Part shown: piece by piece, positions 33,101 through 42,742 of the stretch | How positions within the stretch are numbered: position 1 is the first letter of the stretch | Layout of the letters: each line of letters opens with the position of its first letter | Assembly: GCA_052387905.1 (NCBI GenBank) | Contig: JBQTIR010000020.1 | Location: forward strand, 1 to 64,000 | Direction: 5' to 3' | From: JBQTII01 sp052387905 | Lineage (GTDB): Bacteria > Actinomycetota > Actinomycetes > Sporichthyales > Sporichthyaceae | DNA length: 64,000 nucleotides | The notes under the pieces: model-generated | Seen by the model: only the letters and a program-made list of their open reading frames with translations | Told to the model about the DNA's origin: nothing | Database searches by the model: none | Program-made: the position numbers and the translations under genes

Positions 33101-35488
33101 ATGAGCACCCTGCCCGCCGCGCCCGCGCGCACCCTCGCCGACGAGTTGCGGGCCCGCGACGACGACGGCCTGGCAGCGCTGCTCGCGACCCGACCGGACC
33201 TGGTGTCCCCGGTACCGACCGACATGACGAACCTGGTCGCGCGCGCCACCACCCGCGCCTCGGTCGCCCGGGCGCTGGACTGCCTGGACCGCTTCACCCT
33301 GCAGGTACTCGATGCCGTCGCGCACGCACCGGAGGTGACGACGACCGCGCGCGTGCACGCACTCGTCCCCGCTGCTCCCGACGAGGTCACCGCCGCCCTC
33401 GCGCGACTGCGCGAGCGGGCCCTGATCTGGGGCAGCGAGGACTCGCTCCGCGTGGTTCGCACCGTGCGCGAGGTCCTCGGCCCGGGTCCCGGCGGCACCG
33501 GCCCGCCCTTGGTCCAGGCCGCCGCCGGCTACCCCACCGGGCGGCTGCAGCGCCTGTTGCGCGACCTCGGACTGCCCACGACGCCGGACGCGCCCAGTGC
33601 GCTGGAGGCACTGCGTACCCATATGACGAGTCCGGGCACGCTGACCGCATTGCTGGCGCAGGCGCCTGCGGCCGCGCGCGCCCTGCTGGTCGACCTCGAC
33701 GCCCGCGGGGGGATCGGTGCCGTGGGACGCGCGGACCGCGAGGTCGACGCCAGCACCGCGAGCACGGCCCTGGAATGGCTGCTCGCGCACGGGATCCTGA
33801 TCGCGATCGACGCCGAGCGCGCCGTGCTGCCCGCCGAGATTGCGGTGACGCTGCGCGGCGGCGCGTTGCACCCGGACCCGGCAACGACTCCGCCGGGGCT
33901 GGCGGTGACTTCGGTCGACGTCGACGTCGTGGAGCGCACTGCGGCCGGATCGGCGATGGCGTTCGTCCGTCAGATGGAGGACCTGCTCAGCGACTGGGCC
34001 CTGGACCCGCCCGGTGTGCTGCGCACCGGCGGTGGGCTCGGCGTGCGCGAACTGCGCCGTGTCCAGACGACCTTCGACCTCGATCCGGCGCATGCGGTCC
34101 TGCTCGTGGAGACCGCTTACATCGCCGGCCTGCTGGCCTCCGACGGCGGCAATCCCGAGCACTTCGCGCCGACCCCGGAGTTCGACCGCTGGCTCGCGAT
34201 GAACACGGCCCGGCGCTGGAGCGTGCTGGCGGCGGCCTGGTTGGAGACCAGCCGCGTCCCGCACCTGGTCGGACGCGTCGTGGATACCTCCGACAAGCCC
34301 GCAAATGCCCTCGGTCGCGATCTCGACCGTGCGTTGGCTCCGGAGATCCGCCAAGGCACACTCGGTGAACTTGCCGCCCTGCCGCCCGGATCCACCACCA
34401 CCGCCGCGGACCTCATCGCGCGGCTCGGGTGGTGGCGTCCGCGCCGCGGCGCGGTCCTGCGTGCGGACCTGGTCCCACAGACGTTCCTCGAAGCTGAGTT
34501 GCTCGGGGTCTGCGGGCGCGCGGCTCTGTCCTCATTCGGCCGCGCCCTGCTCAAGGGCGACCCGGACCTGGCGGCCGTCAAGCTGGCCGCCACATTACCG
34601 ACGCCGCTGGAACAGGTTCTGATCCAGGCCGACCTGACCGCGGTGGCCCCCGGCCCGCTGATCCGCTCGTTGGCCGTGGAGCTCGCGATGTGCGCCGACG
34701 TCGAATCCACCGGCGGGGCGACGGTGTACCGCTTCAGCGACGCCTCGATCCGCCGCGCACTCGACGCCGGCCGCGCCGCGACGGACCTGCACGAGCTGTT
34801 CGCCCGCGCGTCGCGCACCCCGGTCCCACAGCCGCTGACCTACCTGATCGACGACGTCGCGCGCCGGCACGGCCGGATCCGGGTCGGCACCGCCGAGGCC
34901 TACCTGCGCTGCGACGACGAAAACGTGCTCGCCGAACTCGTCAACGACAAGCGCGCGGTCAAGCTCGGGCTGCGCCGCTTGGCCCCGACCGTGGTCGTGG
35001 CGACCGTCGGCGTGGACACCCTGCTCGCCCGGCTACGCGAGCTCGGCTACGCCCCAGCTGCGGAGTCCGCTGCCGGGGCCGTCGTGCTGCGCCGCCCCGA
35101 CTCCCGGCGCACTCCGCCGCGCACCGCGCCCCGCCCCGTGCTCGCCGACCGCCCGACCCCGAGTCCTCAGCTGCAGGCCGCCGCGGTCCGCGCCCTGCGC
35201 GCCGGCGAACGCGCCACGGTCGTCGGCGCCCGCCTCTCCGATCCGAATGCGACGCCCCGTCAGATCACCGACCGCCCCGGCACCACCGCGACCCTGGAAC
35301 GGCTGCGCACCGCCGCCCACGCCGGCTCCTCGGTCTGGCTCAGCTACGTCGGCGACGACGGCACCGCCACCGACCGCATCGTCGACCCGATCGCCGTCGA
35401 AGGCGCCGTCCTGCGCGCCTTCGACCACCGCCAGAACCGCATCCGCAGCTTCTCGGTCATCCGAATCAGCGCCGTCGCCGACGCGTAG
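33101..35488 (+). CDS. Helicase-associated/WYL domain protein (XPB partner)
   Basis: This 795-residue protein lies one gene upstream of the XPB helicase, as it does widely in actinobacteria. The N-terminus begins TLADELRARDDDGLAALLATRPDL, typical of the Helicase_C_3 (XPB/Ssl2 N-terminal-like) domain, and the middle is predicted winged-helix rich. The last 90 residues carry a WYL-like domain (VWLSYVGDDGTATDRIVDPIAVEG, FDHRQNRIRSFSVIRI). A regulatory or DNA-damage-sensing role with the helicase is inferred from synteny and the WYL fold, not shown. Confidence 0.82.
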   Translation: MSTLPAAPARTLADELRARDDDGLAALLATRPDLVSPVPTDMTNLVARATTRASVARALDCLDRFTLQVLDAVAHAPEVTTTARVHALVPAAPDEVTAALARLRERALIWGSEDSLRVVRTVREVLGPGPGGTGPPLVQAAAGYPTGRLQRLLRDLGLPTTPDAPSALEALRTHMTSPGTLTALLAQAPAAARALLVDLDARGGIGAVGRADREVDASTASTALEWLLAHGILIAIDAERAVLPAEIAVTLRGGALHPDPATTPPGLAVTSVDVDVVERTAAGSAMAFVRQMEDLLSDWALDPPGVLRTGGGLGVRELRRVQTTFDLDPAHAVLLVETAYIAGLLASDGGNPEHFAPTPEFDRWLAMNTARRWSVLAAAWLETSRVPHLVGRVVDTSDKPANALGRDLDRALAPEIRQGTLGELAALPPGSTTTAADLIARLGWWRPRRGAVLRADLVPQTFLEAELLGVCGRAALSSFGRALLKGDPDLAAVKLAATLPTPLEQVLIQADLTAVAPGPLIRSLAVELAMCADVESTGGATVYRFSDASIRRALDAGRAATDLHELFARASRTPVPQPLTYLIDDVARRHGRIRVGTAEAYLRCDDENVLAELVNDKRAVKLGLRRLAPTVVVATVGVDTLLARLRELGYAPAAESAAGAVVLRRPDSRRTPPRTAPRPVLADRPTPSPQLQAAAVRALRAGERATVVGARLSDPNATPRQITDRPGTTATLERLRTAAHAGSSVWLSYVGDDGTATDRIVDPIAVEGAVLRAFDHRQNRIRSFSVIRISAVADA

Positions 35489-35491
35489 ACC

Positions 35492-35539
35492 CAACGTCCG
35501 ACCTACCGAGCGCTATAGGCCTCTTCTGGTCGGACGTTG
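35492..35539 (+). terminator. Palindrome, family D, probable terminator
   Basis: Perfect 12-bp arms CAACGTCCGACC and GGTCGGACGTTG enclose a 24-nt loop. It begins 4 bp after the stop at 35488. It shares TCCGACCTAYCG with the family C palindromes. Confidence 0.7.
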
Positions 35540-35628
35540 AACGTTCCGTCCACCCCCACGCCGCTCAACAACGCCACACCGACGGTAGCGGGGGCGCTTC
35601 GGCGGCGGCCAGCACACCGAACATGCGG

Positions 35629-35634
35629 GACAAT
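35629..35634 (+). promoter_or_regulatory. -10-like element (GACAAT) of the XPB gene
   Basis: GACAAT is followed by 6 nt and ATG 35641. This supports 35641 over an in-frame ATG at 35623 that overlaps the hexamer. Confidence 0.55.
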
Positions 35635-35640
35635 GGTCGG

Positions 35641-37305
35641 ATGACCGACGGCCCCTTGATCGTGCAGTCCGACAAGACCCTCTTGCTCGAGGTGGACCAC
35701 GAGCTGGCGGAGGAGTGCCGCCGGGCGATCGCGCCGTTCGCCGAGCTGGAACGCTCCCCGGAACACGTGCACACCTACCGACTCACGCCGCTGGGGCTGT
35801 GGAACGCGCGGGCCGCGGGGCACGACGCGGAGCAGGTCGTGGACTCCCTGCTCAAATACTCCCGCTACGCGGTCCCGCACTCGCTGCTGGTCGACGTGGC
35901 GGAAACGATGGCCCGCTACGGGCGCCTGAAGCTGGAGAAGCACCCCGTGCACGGGCTGGTGCTCTCCACCACCGACCGGCCGGTCCTGGAAGAAGTGCTG
36001 CGCAGCAAGAAGGTCGCCCCGCTCGTCGGCTCGCGGATCGACCCGGACATGGTCTCGGTGCACCCCTCCGAGCGCGGGCACCTCAAGCAGATCCTGCTCA
36101 AGGTGGGCTGGCCCGCCGAGGACATGGCCGGCTACGTCGACGGCGAGGCGCACCCGATCGAGCTCGACCTCTCGGGCTGGACCCTGCGCAACTACCAGCG
36201 CGAGGCCGTCGCCGGCTTCTGGCACGGCGGCTCCGGCGTCGTCGTGCTGCCCTGCGGAGCGGGCAAGACGCTGGTGGGCGCAGCTGCCATGGCCGAGGCC
36301 AAGGCCACCACGTTGATCCTGGTGACCAACACCGTCTCCGCGCACCAGTGGCGCACCGAGTTGCTCAAGCGCACCAGCCTGACCGAGGACGAGATCGGGG
36401 AGTACTCCGGGCAACGCAAGGAGATCCGCCCGGTCACGATCGCGACTTACCAGGTCCTCACGACCAAGCGAAAGGGCGTCTATGCCCACCTCGAGCTCTT
36501 CGACGCCCGCGACTGGGGCCTGGTCATCTACGACGAGGTGCACCTGCTGCCCGCGCCGATTTTCCGGATGACCGCGGACCTGCAGGCCCGCCGCCGCCTC
36601 GGGCTGACCGCGACGCTGATCCGCGAGGACGGCCGCGAGGGCGACGTGTTCTCCCTGATCGGGCCCAAGCGCTACGACGCACCGTGGAAGGACATCGAGG
36701 CCCAGGGCTACATCGCGCCGGCCGACTGCGTCGAGGTCCGCGTCACGCTCACCGATCACGAGCGTCTGCTCACCGCCACCGCCGAGGCCGAGGAGCGCTA
36801 CAAGCTGGCTGCCACGGCGCAGTCGAAGGCCAAGGTCGTCGAGGCCCTGGTGGCCCGGCACCCCGGCGAGCAGATCCTGGTCATCGGGCAGTACCTGGAC
36901 CAGCTCGATGACCTCGGCGAGCGCCTGGGCGCCCCGGTCATCAAGGGCGAGACGACGGTCAAGGAACGCGAACGCCTCTATGAGGCTTTCCGCCAGGGCG
37001 AGATCAAGGTCCTCGTCGTGAGCAAGGTCGCGAACTTCTCCATCGACCTGCCCGAGGCCACCGTCGCGATCCAGGTCTCAGGTACCTTCGGCTCGCGCCA
37101 GGAGGAGGCCCAGCGCCTGGGCCGGGTCCTGCGACCGAAGACGGACGGGCGCACCGCCCGCTTCTACGCGATCGTCTCCCGCGACACCGTCGACCAGGAC
37201 TTCGCCGCACACCGCCAGCGCTTTCTCGCTGAACAGGGTTACGCCTACCGGATTCTGGATGCCGAGGACATCCTCACCCAGAGTCCGGACCCCGACCCGA
37301 CCTGA
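35641..37305 (+). CDS. DNA repair helicase of the XPB/Ssl2 type
   Basis: This 554-residue superfamily 2 helicase has an N-terminal damage-recognition-like region, then motif Q/I (LRNYQREAVAGF, LPCGAGKTLVG), motif II IYDEVHLLP (a DEVH box), motif III LTATLIREDGREGD and RED-like residues within it. The C-terminal RecA lobe contains ILVIGQYLDQLDDL and the arginine-finger motif QRLGRVLRPK. Bacterial XPB homologues unwind DNA 3' to 5' and are proposed to act in nucleotide excision repair. The thumb motif is expected between the lobes. Confidence 0.93.
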   Translation: MTDGPLIVQSDKTLLLEVDHELAEECRRAIAPFAELERSPEHVHTYRLTPLGLWNARAAGHDAEQVVDSLLKYSRYAVPHSLLVDVAETMARYGRLKLEKHPVHGLVLSTTDRPVLEEVLRSKKVAPLVGSRIDPDMVSVHPSERGHLKQILLKVGWPAEDMAGYVDGEAHPIELDLSGWTLRNYQREAVAGFWHGGSGVVVLPCGAGKTLVGAAAMAEAKATTLILVTNTVSAHQWRTELLKRTSLTEDEIGEYSGQRKEIRPVTIATYQVLTTKRKGVYAHLELFDARDWGLVIYDEVHLLPAPIFRMTADLQARRRLGLTATLIREDGREGDVFSLIGPKRYDAPWKDIEAQGYIAPADCVEVRVTLTDHERLLTATAEAEERYKLAATAQSKAKVVEALVARHPGEQILVIGQYLDQLDDLGERLGAPVIKGETTVKERERLYEAFRQGEIKVLVVSKVANFSIDLPEATVAIQVSGTFGSRQEEAQRLGRVLRPKTDGRTARFYAIVSRDTVDQDFAAHRQRFLAEQGYAYRILDAEDILTQSPDPDPT

Positions 37306-37322
37306 CGCTCAATCAGGGCTGT

Positions 37323-38507
37323 TCAGGCAGCGGGGGAATGCCGGAACGGACCCCGCACCTCGAAGGTGACGCCATCGTCGTCGCGGCCGCGCCGGCCTCG
37401 CTGCGAGGAGAAGTAGAGCCGGGTGCCATCCGGATTGAACGCAGGGCCGGCGATCTCCGACTCGTGGTGACCGGTCAGCTTGAGGAAGGTCGACACGCTT
37501 TCGTCCGGACCGATCAACACGAGCTCCATCGTCTCGCGCTGCTCGGCGACGAACAGCTCCCCCGCGTCCGAACGCGTGATGTTGTCGACTCCGGTCAGGG
37601 GAGCGGTGCTTCCGAACTGTGCGGCGTCGTAGATCACCCTCAGCCGGTTGTTGGCCACGTCGACGGCCCAGACCCGGTTGTCACCCTTCGTGGTGAAGAA
37701 GACCGTGTCATCGCCGTACACGCAGCCCTCGCCGCCCCGGAACTTCTTCGAACCCGGTACCTGAAACCGCGTCGGCGTCCGCGCCGCGCTCGGGTCCGGA
37801 ACAGGCCTCCAGGTGATCGGGAGGTCGAAACCCGCCGGCGCGACGAGGACGTCGAGCCGGCCCCGCGCCATGTTCGGCCAGGCGTCAGGGACGAAGCGGT
37901 AAAAGCGTCCGTTCGGCTCATCCTCCGTCAGATACACACACCGGCGGACGGGGTCGACCGCCGCCGCCTCATGGGTGAAGCGCCCCATCGAGGCCCGGCG
38001 GATCGCCGCCCGCCCGCCCTGGGGGAAGGTTTCCCACATGGCGCCGCGCTCGAACTCCTCACCCGAGAGCCAGGTCCCCCACGGGGCCGCTCCCCCGGCA
38101 CAGTTGAGCGTGGTACCGGACAGGATCCGGTACGCACCGGTGATCGTGCCCGCGGCGTCGAAGCGCAGCGCAGACACCCCACCGCGCCCGTTGTCGATCT
38201 CGCTGTTGGAGACGTAGATCCAGCCGGCACCGTCGGGGAAGCAGGCGCCGCCGTCCGGCGCGGCGTGCCAGCGGTAGTTGGTGCCGGGCACTCGTTCTCC
38301 GGTGCGGGCCACGATGCGACTGGTGAACCCGGCGGGTAGGCGTAAACCTCGCGCGTCGGGCGCGCTCAACGGCCCGTAGGGCCCGACCACCGGCGACGGG
38401 TTGCGGCTCGGGGAGATCTCGGCGGCGCTCGCACGCCACAGCGGCGTCGCCAGGGCCGCGCTGCCCCCTACCGTCACCGCTGCGCGCAGGAAGGTCCGCC
38501 GATCCAT
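37323..38507 (-). CDS. Tat-exported PhoX-like (DUF839) protein 1
   Basis: This 394-residue secreted beta-propeller has a twin-arginine signal (MDRRTFLRAAVTVGG). PhoX-family motifs are present: LNCAGGAAPWGTWLSGEE, GRFTHEAAAVDPVRRCVYLTED, GGEGCVYGDDTVFFTTKGDN and GPAFNPDGTRLYFSSQRG. PhoX enzymes are calcium/iron alkaline phosphatases. The metal-binding Cys in NCAGG is kept, while the second Cys of the usual CEE is Gly here. It is about 50% of PhoX length, so phosphatase activity is unproven. A close paralogue lies directly upstream on the same strand. Confidence 0.8.
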   Translation of the reverse strand: MDRRTFLRAAVTVGGSAALATPLWRASAAEISPSRNPSPVVGPYGPLSAPDARGLRLPAGFTSRIVARTGERVPGTNYRWHAAPDGGACFPDGAGWIYVSNSEIDNGRGGVSALRFDAAGTITGAYRILSGTTLNCAGGAAPWGTWLSGEEFERGAMWETFPQGGRAAIRRASMGRFTHEAAAVDPVRRCVYLTEDEPNGRFYRFVPDAWPNMARGRLDVLVAPAGFDLPITWRPVPDPSAARTPTRFQVPGSKKFRGGEGCVYGDDTVFFTTKGDNRVWAVDVANNRLRVIYDAAQFGSTAPLTGVDNITRSDAGELFVAEQRETMELVLIGPDESVSTFLKLTGHHESEIAGPAFNPDGTRLYFSSQRGRRGRDDDGVTFEVRGPFRHSPAA

Positions 38508-38617
38508 GCTTCCCCCGTTGGCACCCGATGACCCCGCGTCACCTTATCGAAGTGTCGGTCACACAGAGCGCGCGTGCGGGCGGTACCCAGCTAAACCCAC
38601 CGAACGGCCCCCTGGCC

Positions 38618-39805
38618 TCAGCCTGCCGCCTGGGGAGTGAGGTCGCGGAACGGCCCGGTGACCTCGAAGGTGTAGCCGTCCTCGTCCTCTCCGCGCGCCC
38701 CGCGCTGGGAGGAGAAGTACAGCCGCCGCCCGTCGGGGCTGAACGCGGGTCCGGTGAGCTCGGAGTCGGCGTGCCCGACCAGACGGAGGAAGCTGGACAC
38801 CAGACCGGCGGGGGTGATCATGGCGATCTCCATCCGGCCCTTGTCCTCGGCGACGAACAGGTCCCCGGACTGCGAGCGGGTGATGTTGTCGGGCCCGAGC
38901 AATGGCGCCGGGCCGTCGAACATCGCGTCGTCATAGGCCAATTCGAGCTGGTCGCGAGCAGCATCGACGCGCCAGACCCGGTTGTCGTTCTTGGTCGTGA
39001 ACCACACCGAGTCCGCGCCGTAGACGCAGCCCTCACCGCCGTCGAAGTGCTTGGCCGCGCTCACCTGACGGCGCGTCGGCGTGGTGGTGGCCATCGGGTC
39101 CGGGACCGCTTCCCAGGTGACGGGCCCGGTGTCTGCTTCGGCGCACAGCACCTCGAGACGACCGGCGTCGAGCAGTGGCCAGAGGGTCGGCACGAAACGG
39201 TAGAAGCAGCCGTCGTCCTCGTCCTCGGTCAGGTAGATGCAGCGCCGGACCGGGTCCACCGCTGCAGCCTCGTGCTTGAACCGGCCCATCGCGTCCCGGC
39301 GGATCGCCGGCAGTGTGCCGCCTGGGAAGGTCTCGAACACGTAGCCGCGCGAGACCTCCTCACAGGAGAGCCAGGTCCCCCACGGCGTCGCGCCGCCGGC
39401 GCAGTTGCGGTTGGTCCCGTCGAGGATCCGGTAGGCCCCGGTGATCGACCCGTCCGCGGCGAAGCGCAGCGCCCCGACCCCTCCGGTGTCCCTGATTTCG
39501 GAGTTGGAGACGTAGATCCAACCCGCCCCGTCCGCGAAACACGCACCACCGTCGGGTGCGGGATGCCAGCTGTAATCGGTGCCGGGAACACGTTGCCCGG
39601 ACCGCGCCACGATCCGACTGGTGAAGCCGGGCGGCAGCCGAAGACCGTGGGCGTCGGCCGCTGCCAGGTCGCCGTAGACGCCGGCGACCGGCGCGGCGGA
39701 CGGTACGGATGTCGGGGCCGCGACCGCACGCCAGAGGGATCCGCCCATGGCGAGGCCACCGCCGACAGCAGCGGTCGTACGCACGAACGTCCGGCGGTCC
39801 ATCAC
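38618..39805 (-). CDS. Tat-exported PhoX-like (DUF839) protein 2
   Basis: This 395-residue paralogue of the previous gene has a Tat signal (MMDRRTFVRTTAAVGGG) and the same motif order: RNCAGGATPWGTWLSCEE, GRFKHEAAAVDPVRRCIYLTED, GGEGCVYGADSVWFTTKNDN and GPAFSPDGRRLYFSSQRG. Unlike copy 1 it keeps Cys in the CEE motif. The two genes, 110 bp apart, arose by tandem duplication. ATG 39805 or the next codon is the start. Phosphate-ester hydrolysis outside the cell is the family expectation. Confidence 0.8.
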   Translation of the reverse strand: MMDRRTFVRTTAAVGGGLAMGGSLWRAVAAPTSVPSAAPVAGVYGDLAAADAHGLRLPPGFTSRIVARSGQRVPGTDYSWHPAPDGGACFADGAGWIYVSNSEIRDTGGVGALRFAADGSITGAYRILDGTNRNCAGGATPWGTWLSCEEVSRGYVFETFPGGTLPAIRRDAMGRFKHEAAAVDPVRRCIYLTEDEDDGCFYRFVPTLWPLLDAGRLEVLCAEADTGPVTWEAVPDPMATTTPTRRQVSAAKHFDGGEGCVYGADSVWFTTKNDNRVWRVDAARDQLELAYDDAMFDGPAPLLGPDNITRSQSGDLFVAEDKGRMEIAMITPAGLVSSFLRLVGHADSELTGPAFSPDGRRLYFSSQRGARGEDEDGYTFEVTGPFRDLTPQAAG

Positions 39806-39935
39806 GCTCCTCGATGCGAGGTTAAGCTCTCCGGTGGGCCACTGGATCGGAGTCTGCCTGATCCATACGAAATGCAGGTAACGGTGTGAGGATCACCCGA
39901 GGTCGTTCCGGCGAGCGTCAGGAAGGGGCCGGCAC

Positions 39936-40559
39936 GTGGTGACCAGCGACCTGGCCCAGCACTGGGACGGCCTGCTCACCCGCACCGGTGCCAGCGCACC
40001 GACGTCGGCAGCGACCCTGCTCGCGCGTTGGACGCAGCCGCACCGTCGCTACCACGACCTGGAACACCTGCGGGCGGTCCTGCGCCACGTCGATGATCTC
40101 GCACCCCATGCCGCGGACCCCGACGCGGTGCGCCTGGCCGCCTGGTACCACGACGCCATCTACACCGGAGCCCCTGATGACGAGACCGCCAGTGCTGCGC
40201 TGGCCCGTGACGAGCTCACCCGACTCGGGCTGAGCACCACCCTGGTCGACGAGGTGGCCCGCCTGGTGGAGCTGACGGCGACCCACGACCCCGCACCCCG
40301 GGACCGCAACGGCGCCGTGCTCACCGACGCCGACCTCGCGATCCTGGCCGCCGACGGCCCGGCCTACACGCGCTACACCGACGCCGTGCGCGCCGAGTAC
40401 GCCCACATCCCCGAGGAAGCATTTCGCACCGGCCGCGCGGCGGTGTTGGCGCGCCTGCTGAGCACGCCCGCGCTGTTCCGAACCACGGCCGGGAGCGCGC
40501 GTTGGGAAGCTTCCGCCCGCGCCAACCTCGCCGCCGAACTGCATGGCCTCACGCGCTGA
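39936..40559 (+). CDS. Predicted metal-dependent HD-superfamily phosphohydrolase
   Basis: This 207-residue cytoplasmic protein of the COG4339-like HD family has the metal motif HRRYHDLEHLRAVLRH near residue 33 and LAAWYHDAIYTGAPDDE near residue 70. A later Asp in LTDADLAILA completes the H...HD...D set. The substrate, probably a nucleotide or phosphate ester, is unknown. GTG 39936 follows an AGGAAGGGG Shine-Dalgarno region; a second GTG one codon on is possible. Confidence 0.85.
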   Translation: MVTSDLAQHWDGLLTRTGASAPTSAATLLARWTQPHRRYHDLEHLRAVLRHVDDLAPHAADPDAVRLAAWYHDAIYTGAPDDETASAALARDELTRLGLSTTLVDEVARLVELTATHDPAPRDRNGAVLTDADLAILAADGPAYTRYTDAVRAEYAHIPEEAFRTGRAAVLARLLSTPALFRTTAGSARWEASARANLAAELHGLTR

Positions 40560-40567
40560 ACACGTTG

Positions 40568-40609
40568 CGTCAGCGAGACCGAGCGTTATCGCGCACGCTT
40601 TCGCTGACG
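40568..40609. repeat. Intergenic palindrome, family B copy 2
   Basis: Arms CGTCAGCGA and TCGCTGACG with centre GTTATCGCG occupy the 66 bp between two convergent genes. A bidirectional terminator role fits this copy. Confidence 0.75.
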
Positions 40610-40625
40610 CTACGCAAGAAGGAAG

Positions 40626-40907
40626 TCAGGAGGCTTGACGCAGGCTCGCCGGCACCCGCGGGGTACGCAGTCCGACGGCGCGCAGCGCGGCGACAATCAC
40701 CCGCGGACTGACCGGACGTGCCCCCGCGGCCACCATCGCCTCGTACCACTCCAGCGGGACGTCGTAGTGGTCGCGGTCGAAGGCCCGCTCGGGGATCCCG
40801 TTGGCCGCCGCAAACGCGTGCAGCTCCGCCAACGAGGTGTCACTGGCGACGTGGGACCACAACCGGCCGTGCCCGGCCCAGGTCGGAGGATCGATCATCA
40901 TCGCCAT
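40626..40907 (-). CDS. DUF4031 protein
   Basis: This 93-residue protein is conserved in actinobacteria and of unknown function. The family signature is the N-terminal IDPPTWAGHGRLWSHVASD and FAAANGIPERAFDRDHYDVP. The ATG at 40907 is preferred because TATCGT lies 6 nt upstream and the codons before it are not conserved-looking. It is the gene immediately downstream of groEL in the opposite orientation order. Confidence 0.88.
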   Translation of the reverse strand: MAMMIDPPTWAGHGRLWSHVASDTSLAELHAFAAANGIPERAFDRDHYDVPLEWYEAMVAAGARPVSPRVIVAALRAVGLRTPRVPASLRQAS

Positions 40908-40913
40908 CCGGCA

Positions 40914-40919
40914 ACGATA
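40914..40919 (-). promoter_or_regulatory. -10 element (TATCGT) of the DUF4031 gene
   Basis: TATCGT is followed by 6 nt and ATG 40907, consistent with leaderless transcription. Confidence 0.6.
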
Positions 40920-41101
40920 GGGACGCAGCATCGATCTCGTCCGGTGAGTCCGCCAAGAGGCTGAGCCGAATCCACGCAAAACGGCCCCGGAGCGCGAGCT
41001 CCGGGGCCGTTCTTGACGAGCGCTTGGTGCAGGGTCAGCAAGGACTAGTGCCCATTTTCCCCGCGGGCACTGCCTGCTCCTTCGTCGCGGTCAGTTCCCG
41101 C

Positions 41102-42742
41102 TCAGAAGTCCATGCCGCCCATGCCACCCATGCCGCCGCCGCCGCCGGCCATGGCGGCGTCGGCTGCCTTGTCCGGCTTGTCGGCGATGACGGCCTCGGT
41201 GGTGAGGAAGAGCGCGGCGATGGAGGCCGCGTTCTGCAGCGCGGAGCGGGTGACCTTGGCCGGATCGATGATGCCGGCCTTGATCAGGTCCACGTACTCG
41301 CCGGTTGCGGCGTTGAGGCCCCAACCGATCTCGAGGTTGGCGACCTTCTCCGCGACAACGCCACCCTCAAGGCCGGCGTTGATCGCGATCTGCTTGAGCG
41401 GCGCGGCGAGCGCAACGCGGACGATGTTCGCCCCGGTCGCCTCGTCGCCATCGAGGTCGAGCTTCTCGAAGGCGGTCTTGCCGGCCTGCAGCAGAGCCAC
41501 GCCACCACCGGCGACGATGCCCTCTTCCACAGCGGCCTTGGCGTTGCGCACTGCATCCTCGATGCGGTGCTTACGCTCCTTGAGCTCGACCTCGGTGGCG
41601 GCACCGGCCTTGATGACCGCGACACCACCGGCGAGCTTGGCCAGGCGCTCCTGAAGCTTCTCGCGGTCGTAGTCGGAGTCACTGCGCTCGATCTCGGCGC
41701 GGATCTGGTTGACGCGACCGGCGATCTGGTCGGCGTCCCCAGCACCCTCGACCATGGTGGTCTCGTCCTTGGTGACGACGACCTTGCGGGCGCGGCCGAG
41801 CAGGTCCAGGCCGGCGCTCTCGAGCTTGAGACCGACGGTCTCGCTGATGACCTGACCACCGGTCAGGGTCGCGATGTCCTGGAGCATGGCCTTGCGGCGG
41901 TCACCGAAGCCGGGCGCCTTGACGGCGACGGACTTGAACGTGCCGCGGACCTTGTTCACGACGAGCGTGGCCAGGGCCTCGCCCTCGACGTCCTCGGCGA
42001 TGATGACCAGCGGCTTGCCGGACTGCATGACCTTTTCCAGCAGCGGCAGCAGGTCCTTGACCGAGGTGATCTTGGACTCCATGAGCAGGATGTAGGGGTC
42101 CTCCAGGACCGCCTCCATGCGCTCGGGGTCGGTCCAGAAGTAGGGCGAGATGTAGCCCTTGTCGAAGCGCATGCCCTCGGTGAGCTCGAGCTCGAGGCCG
42201 AAGGTGTTGGACTCCTCGACGGTGATGACGCCTTCCTTGCCGACCTTGTCCATGGCCTCGGCGATCATCGCGCCGATGACGGGGTCCGCGGCGGAGATGG
42301 AGGCGGTGGAAGCGATCTGCTCCTTGGAGTCGACCGGCTTCGCCATGTTCGTGAGCTCTTCGCAGACGCGCTCGACGGCGGCCTCGATGCCCTTCTTCAG
42401 GGCCATCGGGTTGGCGCCGGCGGCGACGTTGCGCAGGCCCTCGCGCACGAGCGCCTGGGCGAGCACGGTCGCGGTGGTCGTCCCGTCACCGGCGACGTCG
42501 TCGGTCTTCTTGGCGACCTCCTTGACGAGCTCGGCCCCGATCTTCTCCCACGGGTCCTCGAGGTCGATCTCCTTGGCGATGGAGACACCGTCGTTGGTGA
42601 TCGTCGGGGCGCCCCACTTCTTCTCCAGGACGACGTTGCGGCCCTTGGGGCCCAGCGTCACCTTGACGGCGTCAGCGAGCACGTTCATACCGCGCTCGAG
42701 TCCGCGCCGTGCCTCCTCGTTGAAGGCAATGATCTTGGCCAT
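41102..42742 (-). CDS. groEL: Chaperonin GroEL (GroEL2 type)
   Basis: This 546-residue Hsp60 subunit forms the folding chamber with GroES. Conserved blocks include KVTLGPKGRNVVLEKKWGAP, AGDGTTTATVLAQALVREG and the apical-domain region. The C-terminus is the glycine/methionine-rich tail GGMGGMGGMDF of the housekeeping GroEL2, not the His-rich tail of GroEL1. No groES is adjacent, as usual for the second groEL of actinobacteria. ATG 42742 is preceded by a GGGAGG Shine-Dalgarno sequence. Two CIRCE operators upstream indicate HrcA control. Confidence 0.97.
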   Translation of the reverse strand: MAKIIAFNEEARRGLERGMNVLADAVKVTLGPKGRNVVLEKKWGAPTITNDGVSIAKEIDLEDPWEKIGAELVKEVAKKTDDVAGDGTTTATVLAQALVREGLRNVAAGANPMALKKGIEAAVERVCEELTNMAKPVDSKEQIASTASISAADPVIGAMIAEAMDKVGKEGVITVEESNTFGLELELTEGMRFDKGYISPYFWTDPERMEAVLEDPYILLMESKITSVKDLLPLLEKVMQSGKPLVIIAEDVEGEALATLVVNKVRGTFKSVAVKAPGFGDRRKAMLQDIATLTGGQVISETVGLKLESAGLDLLGRARKVVVTKDETTMVEGAGDADQIAGRVNQIRAEIERSDSDYDREKLQERLAKLAGGVAVIKAGAATEVELKERKHRIEDAVRNAKAAVEEGIVAGGGVALLQAGKTAFEKLDLDGDEATGANIVRVALAAPLKQIAINAGLEGGVVAEKVANLEIGWGLNAATGEYVDLIKAGIIDPAKVTRSALQNAASIAALFLTTEAVIADKPDKAADAAMAGGGGGMGGMGGMDF

